Positions 1 to 6,404 of a DNA stretch of 6,909 nt are shown here, in pieces. Origin of the DNA: Desulfobacteraceae bacterium (GTDB lineage: Bacteria; Desulfobacterota; Desulfobacteria; Desulfobacterales; ETH-SRB1). The translations under genes and the position numbers were made by a program. How positions within the stretch are numbered: the first letter of the stretch is position 1; each line of letters starts with the position of its first letter. The notes below the pieces were generated by a model that saw only the letters and a list, made by a program, of their open reading frames with translations, did no database searches and had not been told where the DNA came from. The DNA is taken from NCBI GenBank assembly GCA_013202725.1, contig JABMRH010000183.1:1-6909 (forward strand). The letters are read 5' to 3'.

Positions 1-48
1 CCCATCGGGTGAAATGTTGACCTTTAGCAATATATTGAAATTATTGTT

Positions 49-137
49 CTAACTGCTAAAAACTAACTGCTAAAAGCTCAATTGAGGTAATAACATCTTG
101 ATATAGTTTGACTAATAGCTAAAAGCTAATGGCTAAT
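49..137. repeat. GCTAA-type short direct repeats downstream of fabG
   Basis: The 13-mer CTAACTGCTAAAA occurs twice, at 49-61 and 63-75. A related block of GCTAA units (TAGCTAAAAGCTAATGGCTAA) spans 116-136. A 30-odd base unrelated spacer separates the two blocks. The whole 1-150 stretch has no convincing gene on either strand. It also lacks a GC-rich hairpin with a T-tract that would serve as a clear terminator for fabG. The repeats are seen directly; their role is unknown. They could be an intergenic repeat family of this genome or slippage-derived DNA. Confidence 0.6.
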
Positions 138-150
138 CGCTTATTTTAGG

Positions 151-921
151 TCACATATACATGCCGCCGTTTACATGAATTACCTGTCCGGTAATGTATG
201 CTGCGCTTTTAGACGCCAGAAAAGCAACTACGGCCGCCACATCTTCAGGTTTTCCTGCGCGACCTAATGGTATCTGGCTTGTCATTGCCTCTTTTGCCTT
301 GTCTGAAAGCGATGCAGTCATATCTGTTTCTATAAAGCCTGGAGCAACCGCATTGACAGTAATACCTCGCGATGCAAGTTCCTGTGCTACTGCCTTAGTA
401 AGTCCGATTATGCCCGCTTTTGACGCCACATAATTTGCCTGACCCGGATTGCCGGTTACACCAACGACCGATGCTATATTAATAATACATCCTGAACGTT
501 GCTTCATCATGGTTCTGGCCGCAATCTTTGTGCAGTTAAACGCACCCTTTAAATTAATATCCAATACAGCATCCCAGTCCTTTTCCTTCATACGGACCAG
601 AAGGCCGTCTCTGGTTATACCCGCGTTGTTTACAAGAACATCGATCCGTTTTGTTTTGTCGAGTATTGTTTTAAAAAAGCTTGACACATCTTTTTCTGAC
701 GCAACATTTACACTCAGACCTGTTGCAAAACCTCCTAAACCGGAAACAAGTTTTTCTGTTTCCGCGGCAGCCGCAATTTCAGCGGCTGCAAAGTCACCAG
801 GAGCAAAATAGTTAAAATAAACATGAGTATCCGGCCCCGCCAACGCAAGACAAATTGCCCGCCCAATACCCCTTGAACCGCCTGTCACAACTACTATACG
901 TTTGTTCTGATCCGACATCAT
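151..921 (-). CDS. fabG: 3-oxoacyl-[acyl-carrier-protein] reductase FabG
   Basis: This is a cytosolic short-chain dehydrogenase expected to reduce 3-oxoacyl-ACP to 3-hydroxyacyl-ACP with NADPH in fatty-acid elongation. The sequence shows the Rossmann motif TGGSRGIG (13-20), NNAG (98-101), and the catalytic set Asn123, Ser151, Tyr164 and Lys168 (YVASK). It also has PGFIETDM (194-201) and a C-terminus HVNGGMYM almost identical to E. coli FabG. The 256 residues exceed the usual ~244; most of the excess is an Ala-rich stretch around residues 40-56, between the second strand and its helix. Two ATGs lie in tandem. The Shine-Dalgarno GAGAGG (924-929) is only 2 nt from the first and 5 nt from the second (918-916), so Met2 may be the real start. 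Either way the start overlaps the stop of the acyl-CoA dehydrogenase, implying translational coupling. Because of that neighbour, a 3-oxoacyl-CoA substrate is possible. Confidence 0.95.
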   Translation of the reverse strand: MMSDQNKRIVVVTGGSRGIGRAICLALAGPDTHVYFNYFAPGDFAAAEIAAAAETEKLVSGLGGFATGLSVNVASEKDVSSFFKTILDKTKRIDVLVNNAGITRDGLLVRMKEKDWDAVLDINLKGAFNCTKIAARTMMKQRSGCIINIASVVGVTGNPGQANYVASKAGIIGLTKAVAQELASRGITVNAVAPGFIETDMTASLSDKAKEAMTSQIPLGRAGKPEDVAAVVAFLASKSAAYITGQVIHVNGGMYM

Positions 922-2588
922 GACCTCTCAAACAATATGTCTGCAACTATATCCATGTCTTTTATGATATTTTCATAGCTGCATATTAATTCATTAAATG
1001 CGACTCTTTCCATAAATTCGGAAACCGCTTGCTGATCAAATACACCTGAGCCTCTCAGGATTTTCAGTATATTCTGAGCCACTAATTGTGCTGTATCGTT
1101 CGCAAAAATCCTGGACATGACCTTGATCTTTTCAGCTTCAGGATTGCCGGTTTTATTTAGCTTTATTGCTTTGCGAGCCATGCTTGCGCCAACCTCAACA
1201 TGAGTCATCATATCAGCAATAGCAAACATGACATATTGCTGTTTGGTAAGCCTGTTATCATTTATCAGCATAATAGCATCGTTAAGGACCTTTGCGGCCA
1301 GTGCGTAAAACCGGCAGCCTGCATCGCCCATAGCGCTATCCAGATCTTCCATCTCTGAGCTGATAGCCTTGTAATACTCGCCCTTTGATTTTCGAGTTTT
1401 TTTCCACCGGAATGTACTGATAATATTTTGCAGTATCTCGCTGGTTCCTTCATAGATACATGTTACCTTTACATCCCTTTTTATCTTTTCCACTTCGAAC
1501 TCGGCAATATATCCATAGCCTCCAAGAGCCTGCATTGCATCATCGGCTGTTTTGTTAGCTGATTCCGTGGCAAAGAATTTTGCAATAGCTCCTTCTACCT
1601 GCAGGTCCTCTCCTCCCGAGTCCAGTCTTAATGCGACCTCCTCGCTATAGGCTGTCGCTGCTTCAAGCCTTACAGCATTCGGGACAATTAATTTATGAGT
1701 GTAGCCCTGCTTTTCTGACAGAGGGGAACCAAACTGTATCCTTTCTTTTGCATACGGAATAACAATATCCAGAGCAGCTTTTCCGGCGCCTAAACCCATG
1801 GCAGCCACCATCAGCCTTGTATACCCAAAAACCTTGTTGGCCTGCTTCATCCCGTTTCCAGGCACGCCTCCGATGAGATTTTCAACAGGCACAAACACAT
1901 CGGTGAATGAAAGCGGAGATGTATTTGAAGCACGAATACCGTGTTTTTCTTCGCCCTTTCCCTGCACAAAACCTTCTGTTCCCTTTTCAACTACGAAAAA
2001 GGAAGGCCCTTCCGGCGTATTTGCAAGAAGGGTGATAAAATCGGCATATCCTCCGGTTGAAATAAACTGTTTGGTCCCGTTGATTTTATACCCTGTTACC
2101 TTGCCCTCATCGTTTAATACCGGATCGGCCTTTGTTTTTAAGGCTGCCAGATTGCTTCCAGCGCCAGGTTCAGTTACAGCATACGCGACGAGTACATCTC
2201 CTTCGGCGATAGCCCCTAACCATTTTTGTTTCTGCTCTTCTGTAGCTCCAACAAGCAAAGGATCTGAGCCGAGCTGCACAGCAAAAAAGCCTGTGGCAAT
2301 GCCAAGACATATACTGGAAATTTCGCGGATAACTTCAAAACAGTCTCTGGCCCCTCCACCCAAACCGCCATAAGCTTCTGGAATGAAAAGGAGCTGCAAA
2401 CCGATATCCGGACCAAGCATTGAACGGATAATCTCTTCAGGAAAAATTTCCTCCTTATCAAATTTAAGAATATTTTCTTTTGTAAGAACCCGTTTTTTAA
2501 GCTGCCTTACTGTATCAATGACCATTTGTCTTGATTCTAAATCCAGGCCCTTAAGAACGTTTCCCGCCTTAGGATCAGGTGTTTTCAT
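918..2588 (-). CDS. acyl-CoA dehydrogenase with C-terminal helical extension
   Basis: This is an FAD-dependent flavoprotein expected to form a trans-2,3 double bond in an acyl-CoA and pass electrons to electron-transfer flavoprotein. Seen: the first family signature AYAVTEPGAGSN (135-146), the second signature QALGGYGY (353-360), and IYEGTSE (378-384), whose Glu380 aligns with the catalytic base of medium-chain-type dehydrogenases. The core ends near residue 395. A further ~160 residues, probably helical, give 556 in total against about 380 for short or medium-chain enzymes. Such extensions are known in the very-long-chain (VLCAD/ACAD9) group, so a long-chain substrate is an inference. GGAG at 2598-2601 lies 9 nt before the ATG. 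The gene is the middle of an rpmF-acyl-CoA dehydrogenase-fabG operon and overlaps fabG. Chain length and direction of use cannot be read from sequence. Confidence 0.92.
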   Translation of the reverse strand: MKTPDPKAGNVLKGLDLESRQMVIDTVRQLKKRVLTKENILKFDKEEIFPEEIIRSMLGPDIGLQLLFIPEAYGGLGGGARDCFEVIREISSICLGIATGFFAVQLGSDPLLVGATEEQKQKWLGAIAEGDVLVAYAVTEPGAGSNLAALKTKADPVLNDEGKVTGYKINGTKQFISTGGYADFITLLANTPEGPSFFVVEKGTEGFVQGKGEEKHGIRASNTSPLSFTDVFVPVENLIGGVPGNGMKQANKVFGYTRLMVAAMGLGAGKAALDIVIPYAKERIQFGSPLSEKQGYTHKLIVPNAVRLEAATAYSEEVALRLDSGGEDLQVEGAIAKFFATESANKTADDAMQALGGYGYIAEFEVEKIKRDVKVTCIYEGTSEILQNIISTFRWKKTRKSKGEYYKAISSEMEDLDSAMGDAGCRFYALAAKVLNDAIMLINDNRLTKQQYVMFAIADMMTHVEVGASMARKAIKLNKTGNPEAEKIKVMSRIFANDTAQLVAQNILKILRGSGVFDQQAVSEFMERVAFNELICSYENIIKDMDIVADILFERS

Positions 2589-2605
2589 ATTTAATATCTC
2601 CAGCT

Positions 2606-2785
2606 TTATTCTTTGGCTTCAATCACAGTGCGCCTATTATAAGATCCGCAACTTTTACATACATGGTGCGGGAGTCTGGCCTCTCCGCACTGTGGGCAAA
2701 CCGAAAGATTTGGAGCCAGCACCTTTGTGTGAGCACGTCGTGAGTCACGCTTTGACTTAGATTTTTTACGTTTTGGCACAGCCAT
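2606..2785 (-). CDS. rpmF: 50S ribosomal protein L32
   Basis: A 59-residue basic protein of the large ribosomal subunit. It begins MAVPKRKKSKSKRDSRRAH, the typical L32 N-terminus, followed by VLAPNLSVCPQCGE. The paired cysteines CPQC (30-33) and CKSC (43-46) form the four-Cys zinc ribbon of the zinc-binding L32 type. It ends TVIEAKE. The length is normal for the family. A strong Shine-Dalgarno AGGAG (2793-2797) sits 7 nt upstream of the ATG. It is the first gene of the minus-strand operon, and the acyl-CoA dehydrogenase starts 17 bases after its stop. The DUF177/YceD gene that often precedes rpmF is absent; the region upstream is instead the divergent gltX promoter region. Confidence 0.97.
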   Translation of the reverse strand: MAVPKRKKSKSKRDSRRAHTKVLAPNLSVCPQCGEARLPHHVCKSCGSYNRRTVIEAKE

Positions 2786-2815
2786 GAGTAATCTCCTGCT
2801 TAACTATTTAAATTT

Positions 2816-2890
2816 ATTATAAATACATCGTAAATTACTACATTGATTAACATGCGCAATTGTAGTAATTAAAATATAAATGATTGTCAA
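2816..2890 (-). promoter_or_regulatory. candidate promoter(s) of the rpmF operon
   Basis: A consensus -35 hexamer TTGACA lies on the minus strand at 2890-2885. After 17 nt comes TACTAC (2867-2862), and after 20 nt TACAAT (2864-2859); neither is an ideal -10. Closer to the gene a perfect TATAAT lies at 2821-2816, about 30 nt before the rpmF start, but with no good -35. The region very likely drives rpmF; which hexamers are used is uncertain. Confidence 0.45.
2833..2870. repeat. perfect 10-bp inverted repeat, possible operator
   Basis: AATTACTACA (2833-2842) and TGTAGTAATT (2861-2870) are exact reverse complements separated by 18 bases. Just inside, TTG (2843-2845) and CAA (2857-2859) extend the symmetry with a one-base offset. 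The right arm overlaps the candidate -10 region that follows the TTGACA of the rpmF promoter. The left arm lies between that point and the second -10 (TATAAT). This position suits binding of a dimeric regulator of the rpmF-acyl-CoA dehydrogenase-fabG operon. A transcript hairpin is possible only if transcription starts further upstream. The regulator is unknown. Confidence 0.5.
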
Positions 2891-2896
2891 GGATTT

Positions 2897-2905
2897 TTAT
2901 CCACA
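2897..2905 (+). promoter_or_regulatory. perfect DnaA-box 9-mer
   Basis: TTATCCACA at 2897-2905 matches the E. coli high-affinity DnaA box exactly. It lies in the rpmF-gltX divergent intergenic region, just upstream of the TTGACA of the rpmF promoter. I found no second box beside it and no origin-like cluster, so this is not an origin. A single 9-mer match can occur by chance in a window of this size. Confidence 0.3.
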
Positions 2906-2937
2906 TTTTTTTGTTTTCCTTGTTTGCATCGATTTAA

Positions 2938-2954
2938 TATGATATTTTTATAAT
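2938..2954 (+). promoter_or_regulatory. candidate -10 elements of gltX promoter
   Basis: TATGAT (2938-2943) and a perfect TATAAT (2949-2954) lie 40-50 nt before the gltX start in very AT-rich DNA. No good -35 sits at the ideal distance: TTGCAT is 19 nt before TATAAT. A Shine-Dalgarno GGAG (2981-2984) follows, 8 nt from the ATG. The promoter must be in this region if gltX is transcribed independently. Confidence 0.35.
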
Positions 2955-2992
2955 TTTTAAATCTTAAACCTGAATAAAGTGGAGAACATAAC

Positions 2993-4393
2993 ATGATTAT
3001 TACTCGCTTTCCTCCCAGTCCAACCGGATATCTCCATGTCGGGGGCGCACGAACCGCTCTTTTTAACTGGCTTTATGCACGGCATATTAAGGGCCGCTTT
3101 ATTCTTAGAATTGAAGACACTGATATAAAACGCTCCACACAGGATTCCGTGGATGCAATATTTGAAGCCCTTGAGTGGCTTGGCATCGACTGGGATGATG
3201 GCCCCTATTTCCAGTCAAAGCGTTTCGATGTTTATCAAACATATATTCAGAAACTCCTTGATTCAGGCCATGCTTATTACTGCACCTGTTCTCCGGAAAA
3301 GATCGAAACAATGAGAAAAGAGGCCATGGCAACCGGCGGAAAACCAAAATACAACGGCACATGCCGTGACAAAGGTCTTGCAAAAACCGGCAATGCCGTT
3401 ATCCGTTTCAGAGCGCCCGCAACAGGAACAACTGTTGTTAAAGATATTATAAAGGGCAGCATTGTTTTCCAAAATTCTGAACAGGACGATTTTATTATCT
3501 GCCGAAGCGATGGAACTCATACATACAATTTTGTCGTGGTTGTTGATGATATTACAATGGGCATAAACACTGTAATTAGAGGTGATGACCATCTTAACAA
3601 TACTCCAAGACAGATAATGCTTTATAATGCCCTGGGAAGTCCCTTGCCGGCTTTCGGCCATGTACCCATGGTATTGGGCAAAGACCGGACCAGGTTGAGC
3701 AAGCGGCATGGCGCAATGTCCGTTACCGCATACAGAGACATGGGTTATCTGCCTGATGCCCTGATTAATTATCTTGTGCGGTTAGGGTGGTCATATGGTG
3801 ACCAGGAATTTTTTACACGAGATGAGCTGATCGAAAAATTTACACTGGAAAATATTGGAAAATCCCCGGGCATTTTTGATCAGGAAAAGCTGCTCGCCCT
3901 TAATGCCGATCACATCAAGGCCGCATCTCCAAGAAATCTCTCCAGTCACCTTTTGCCGTTTCTTAAAGAAAGAGGATGCATGGTCGAGAAGGGTGATTTC
4001 CTTGACTCTGTTATTAAAACATTAAATACCAGAAGCAAAACCCTGATTGATATGGCGGATGGAGCCCTTTTTTATTTCCAGGAAAGTGTTTTGTATGAAG
4101 AAAAAGCGGCAAAAAAGTTTCTTGAACCAGCTTTGATCGAGGCTCTCAAGCAGTTAATTGATCAGCTTGAACCGCTCGAATCGTTTAATGAAAATAGTCT
4201 TGAAAATGCTTTTAAAAAAGTTATGGAAATTACAGGCCTTAAACTTGGTAAAATCGCTCAGCCGGTAAGGGTTGCGCTTACAGGAAAAACAGTCAGTCCC
4301 GGCATATTTGAAATTATTGAGGTGCTTGGCAAAAAGCGGGTTATATTGCGGCTGCAAAATGCGGTGCAGTTTATCAAGGGCAAAAAGTATTGA
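2993..4393 (+). CDS. gltX: glutamate--tRNA ligase (GluRS)
   Basis: A class I aminoacyl-tRNA synthetase that charges tRNA-Glu with glutamate in the cytosol. Seen: RFPPSPTGYLHVGGARTALF (5-24), carrying the HIGH-type motif as HVGG (15-18); RIEDTD (39-44); RGDDHLNNTPRQ (196-207); and the KMSKS-type loop RLSKRHGA (234-241). The length of 466 is normal. The zinc-site region in the connective domain has Cys97, Cys99, Tyr120 and Cys124; the position of the fourth E. coli ligand (His127) is Asp126 here. The C-terminal helical anticodon-binding part follows from about residue 320. The ATG at 2993 puts the signature at the usual distance from the N-terminus and has GGAG 8 nt upstream. The gene converges with glnS, with a tRNA-Gln gene between them. 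Since a GlnRS is present, this enzyme is probably specific for tRNA-Glu (inference). Confidence 0.98.
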   Translation: MIITRFPPSPTGYLHVGGARTALFNWLYARHIKGRFILRIEDTDIKRSTQDSVDAIFEALEWLGIDWDDGPYFQSKRFDVYQTYIQKLLDSGHAYYCTCSPEKIETMRKEAMATGGKPKYNGTCRDKGLAKTGNAVIRFRAPATGTTVVKDIIKGSIVFQNSEQDDFIICRSDGTHTYNFVVVVDDITMGINTVIRGDDHLNNTPRQIMLYNALGSPLPAFGHVPMVLGKDRTRLSKRHGAMSVTAYRDMGYLPDALINYLVRLGWSYGDQEFFTRDELIEKFTLENIGKSPGIFDQEKLLALNADHIKAASPRNLSSHLLPFLKERGCMVEKGDFLDSVIKTLNTRSKTLIDMADGALFYFQESVLYEEKAAKKFLEPALIEALKQLIDQLEPLESFNENSLENAFKKVMEITGLKLGKIAQPVRVALTGKTVSPGIFEIIEVLGKKRVILRLQNAVQFIKGKKY

Positions 4394-4406
4394 TATAAAA
4401 TTTGTC

Positions 4407-4435
4407 TTGACTCATTTATTGCTTTTGTATATCGA
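4407..4435 (+). promoter_or_regulatory. candidate promoter for tRNA-Gln
   Basis: TTGACT (4407-4412) matches five of six consensus -35 bases. A -10 could be TATATC (4428-4433, 15-nt spacer) or TATCGA (4430-4435, 17-nt spacer). Initiation would fall about 20 nt before the mature tRNA. The site lies in the gltX-tRNA gap and overlaps the stem-loop at 4416-4447. The tRNA could also be made by read-through from gltX. Confidence 0.4.
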
Positions 4436-4447
4436 AAAAAGCAATAA
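4416..4447 (+). other. stem-loop after gltX
   Basis: TTATTGCTTTT (4416-4426) and AAAAGCAATAA (4437-4447) form a perfect 11-bp stem with a 10-nt loop, 22 nt after the gltX stop. No T-tract follows on either strand and the stem is AT-rich, so it is not a standard intrinsic terminator. It may protect or help process the gltX 3' end, or act as a weak terminator. It overlaps the candidate tRNA promoter. Confidence 0.45.
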
Positions 4448-4460
4448 GACCTTTGAAAAA

Positions 4461-4534
4461 TGGGAGATCGTCCAGCGGCAGGACTACGGACTCTGACTCC
4501 GTCAACCCAGGTTCGAATCCTGGTCTCCCAGCCA
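4461..4534 (+). tRNA. tRNA-Gln (anticodon CUG)
   Basis: A complete cloverleaf of 74 nt including an encoded CCA. The acceptor stem pairs TGGGAGA with TCTCCCA, the D stem GTCC with GGAC, the anticodon stem ACGGA with TCCGT, and the T stem CCAGG with CCTGG around TTCGAAT. The anticodon loop CTCTGAC gives CUG, reading CAG glutamine codons. The U1-A72 pair and the G73 discriminator are known E. coli GlnRS identity elements. The gene lies between gltX and glnS, so a tRNA and its presumed synthetase are adjacent, in convergent orientation. Confidence 0.98.
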
Positions 4535-4546
4535 TTTTTTTATTTT
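4535..4546 (+). terminator. T-tract after tRNA-Gln
   Basis: Seven T residues directly follow the encoded CCA, then A and four more T. This probably ends the tRNA transcript, with the tRNA structure acting as the preceding fold. On the other strand the antisense tRNA fold ends in TCTCCCA followed by TTTTT (4460-4456), so the tRNA gene may also stop transcripts coming from glnS. No separate hairpin terminator for glnS is visible in the 21-base gap. Confidence 0.4.
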
Positions 4547-4555
4547 GCTTCTTTT

Positions 4556-6265
4556 TTACCGTCCCTGTCTTTTTTCAATTTTTGCCCATGAATCACGCAG
4601 AGTTGCTGTCCGGTTAAATACAAGCGCCCCTTCATGCGAATCGACAGAATCCACACAGAAATAACCAAGCCTTTCAAACTGATACCGGCTTCCCTGTTTT
4701 GCGCCTGCAAGGCCTTGTTCAACACGGCTGGATGTTAGTATTTCCAGGGAATTTGGATTCAAATAATCCATAAAATCAGCGTTGTCTTTTCCCCTTGTTG
4801 GATTTTCTTTTATAAACTGACGGTCATACAGGCGGACTTCAGCCTTAATTGCATGAGGCGCGGAAACCCAGTGAAGAGTTCCTCTGACTTTGCGTCCGTC
4901 CGAAGACCATCCCCCTTTTGTTTCAGGATCATATGTGCAGCGCAGCTCAATAATTTTGCCGGTTTTCTCATCCTTTACCACCCGCTCACACTTGATATAA
5001 TAGGCGTACCTCAACCTTACTTCACGGCCTGGCGCCAGTCGGAAAAACTTTTTGGGCGGATCTTCACGAAAATCCTCCTGTTCAATATAAAGCACCCGTG
5101 AAAAGGGAACCTTCCGAGTCCCCATGCCTGGATTTGTCGGGTGATTCTGAGCCTCCAGCTCCTCTGTCAGGTCTTCCGGATAGTTGTCAATAATCACGCG
5201 AAGCGGGCGCAATACACCCATAACCCTGGGAGATCGTTCATTCAGATCTTCCCTTATGCAGTGTTCCAACAATGCACAATCTACGATACTTTCCCTTTTG
5301 GCCACTCCGATGCGATCAGAAAATACCCTGATAGATTCCGGCGTATAACCGCGTCTCCGCATTCCGGACAGAGTCGGCATGCGCGGATCGTTCCATCCGG
5401 AAACATGCCCCTGTTCAACCAGTTTCAAAAGTTTCCGCTTGCTCATCACTGTGTAGGTCAGGTTGAGTCTGGCAAACTCAATCTGTTGAGGATGACAATC
5501 TACACCCAGTTCGTCAAGTATCCAGTCATAAAGCGGCCGGTGGTCTTCGAATTCCAGGGTGCAGAGGGAATGTGTAATCCCTTCGATGGAATCGGAAAGA
5601 CAATGAGCATAATCATACATCGGATAAATGCACCACCTGTTGCCGGTTCTGTGATGCTCCATGTGTTTAATCCGGCAAATAACCGGATCACGCATATTTA
5701 AATTCGGGGCTTTCATATCAATTTTTGCCCGAAGCACATGCTCCCCGTCTTCAAATTCGCCTGCCCGCATCCGTTCAAACATGTCCAGGTTTTCTTCAAT
5801 CGAACGGTTGCGATAGGGGCTGTCTTTCCCAGGCTCGGTAAGAGTGCCGCGATACTTTCTTATTTCTTCCGCACTCAGGCTGCATACATAGGCTTTGTCC
5901 TTTTTTATCAACTGAACAGCGTATTGGTAGAGTTTCTCAAAATAGTCTGATGCATAATAGAGCCGGTCACCCCAGTCAAATCCAAGCCACCTGACGTCTG
6001 ATTTTATTGATTCAACATATTCGATATCCTCCTTGCCGGGATCTGTATCGTCAAATCGCAAATTGCAAACACCTCCATCATGTTCGGCGGCAATCCCAAA
6101 ATTAAGACAGATCGACTTGGCATGTCCGATATGAAGATAGCCGTTTGGTTCAGGCGGGAAGCGGGTTACAATACGACCGTTGTTTTTGTTCGCCTTCAAA
6201 TCTTCTTCAATTATATGCCTGATAAAATTAGCCGGTAGAGATGGTTCGATTGCATTGTTATTCAT
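4556..6265 (-). CDS. glnS: glutamine--tRNA ligase (GlnRS)
   Basis: A class I synthetase that charges tRNA-Gln directly with glutamine. Seen with the chosen start: FPPEPNGYLHIGHAKSI (36-52) with HIGH at 45-48; RFDDTDP (70-76); TLEFEDHRPLYDW (236-248); and QIEFARLNLTYTVMSKRKL (261-279) with the KMSKS-type VMSKR. The C-terminal beta-barrel anticodon-binding domains include RGTLHWVSA (461-469). The length of 569 compares with 554 in E. coli. The frame stays open to 6517, but the ATG at 6265-6263 is preferred: AAGGA (6275-6279) lies 9 nt upstream of it, and the motif is then at the normal distance from the N-terminus. An ATG three codons earlier directly abuts that AAGGA and is unlikely. Longer starts would add about 80 residues that overlap another small frame. 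The gene converges on its presumed cognate tRNA. Confidence 0.97.
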   Translation of the reverse strand: MNNNAIEPSLPANFIRHIIEEDLKANKNNGRIVTRFPPEPNGYLHIGHAKSICLNFGIAAEHDGGVCNLRFDDTDPGKEDIEYVESIKSDVRWLGFDWGDRLYYASDYFEKLYQYAVQLIKKDKAYVCSLSAEEIRKYRGTLTEPGKDSPYRNRSIEENLDMFERMRAGEFEDGEHVLRAKIDMKAPNLNMRDPVICRIKHMEHHRTGNRWCIYPMYDYAHCLSDSIEGITHSLCTLEFEDHRPLYDWILDELGVDCHPQQIEFARLNLTYTVMSKRKLLKLVEQGHVSGWNDPRMPTLSGMRRRGYTPESIRVFSDRIGVAKRESIVDCALLEHCIREDLNERSPRVMGVLRPLRVIIDNYPEDLTEELEAQNHPTNPGMGTRKVPFSRVLYIEQEDFREDPPKKFFRLAPGREVRLRYAYYIKCERVVKDEKTGKIIELRCTYDPETKGGWSSDGRKVRGTLHWVSAPHAIKAEVRLYDRQFIKENPTRGKDNADFMDYLNPNSLEILTSSRVEQGLAGAKQGSRYQFERLGYFCVDSVDSHEGALVFNRTATLRDSWAKIEKRQGR

Positions 6266-6331
6266 TAAATTCATTCCTTGTTTTTTTGTGTTGCATTTTG
6301 AGCTTTGGAATTGATTTTTTAGCATAAACAC

Positions 6332-6360
6332 TATATATGTGTAAATGCTTTTTCCAGCAA
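6332..6360 (-). promoter_or_regulatory. candidate glnS promoter
   Basis: On the minus strand TTGCTG (6360-6355) and TATATA (6337-6332) are separated by 17 nt, about 67 nt before the glnS ATG. Each hexamer matches consensus only partly. The 139-base gap between glnS and the small frame upstream is AT-rich and otherwise empty, so it is the expected place for a glnS promoter. Confidence 0.3.
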
Positions 6361-6404
6361 TATAAGCGGTAGCGGAATCTTTATCAAAACCGCGAAACCA
6401 CTTG

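Noticed and set aside
49..137. CRISPR array
   Set aside because: Repeat units are 7-13 bases, degenerate, directly adjacent and without uniform spacers; no cas genes are nearby.
1..150. An acpP or other fab gene start following fabG
   Set aside because: No frame with an acyl-carrier-protein motif or ribosome site is visible. The only minus-strand ATG near the edge (5-3) has no Shine-Dalgarno.
1798..2373. A 191-codon open frame on the plus strand
   Set aside because: It lies entirely opposite the acyl-CoA dehydrogenase gene, whose motifs are unmistakable, and the peptide shows no recognisable domain.
2786..2992. Replication origin
   Set aside because: Only one DnaA-box match is present, with no cluster and no dnaA, dnaN or gidA-type neighbours.
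4416..4447. Intrinsic terminator of gltX
   Set aside because: The stem is AT-rich and neither side is followed by a T-tract, so it is listed as a stem-loop only.
5141..5701. A 186-codon open frame on the plus strand
   Set aside because: It is the antisense of the GlnRS catalytic and anticodon-binding coding region, and has no plausible ribosome site or family match.
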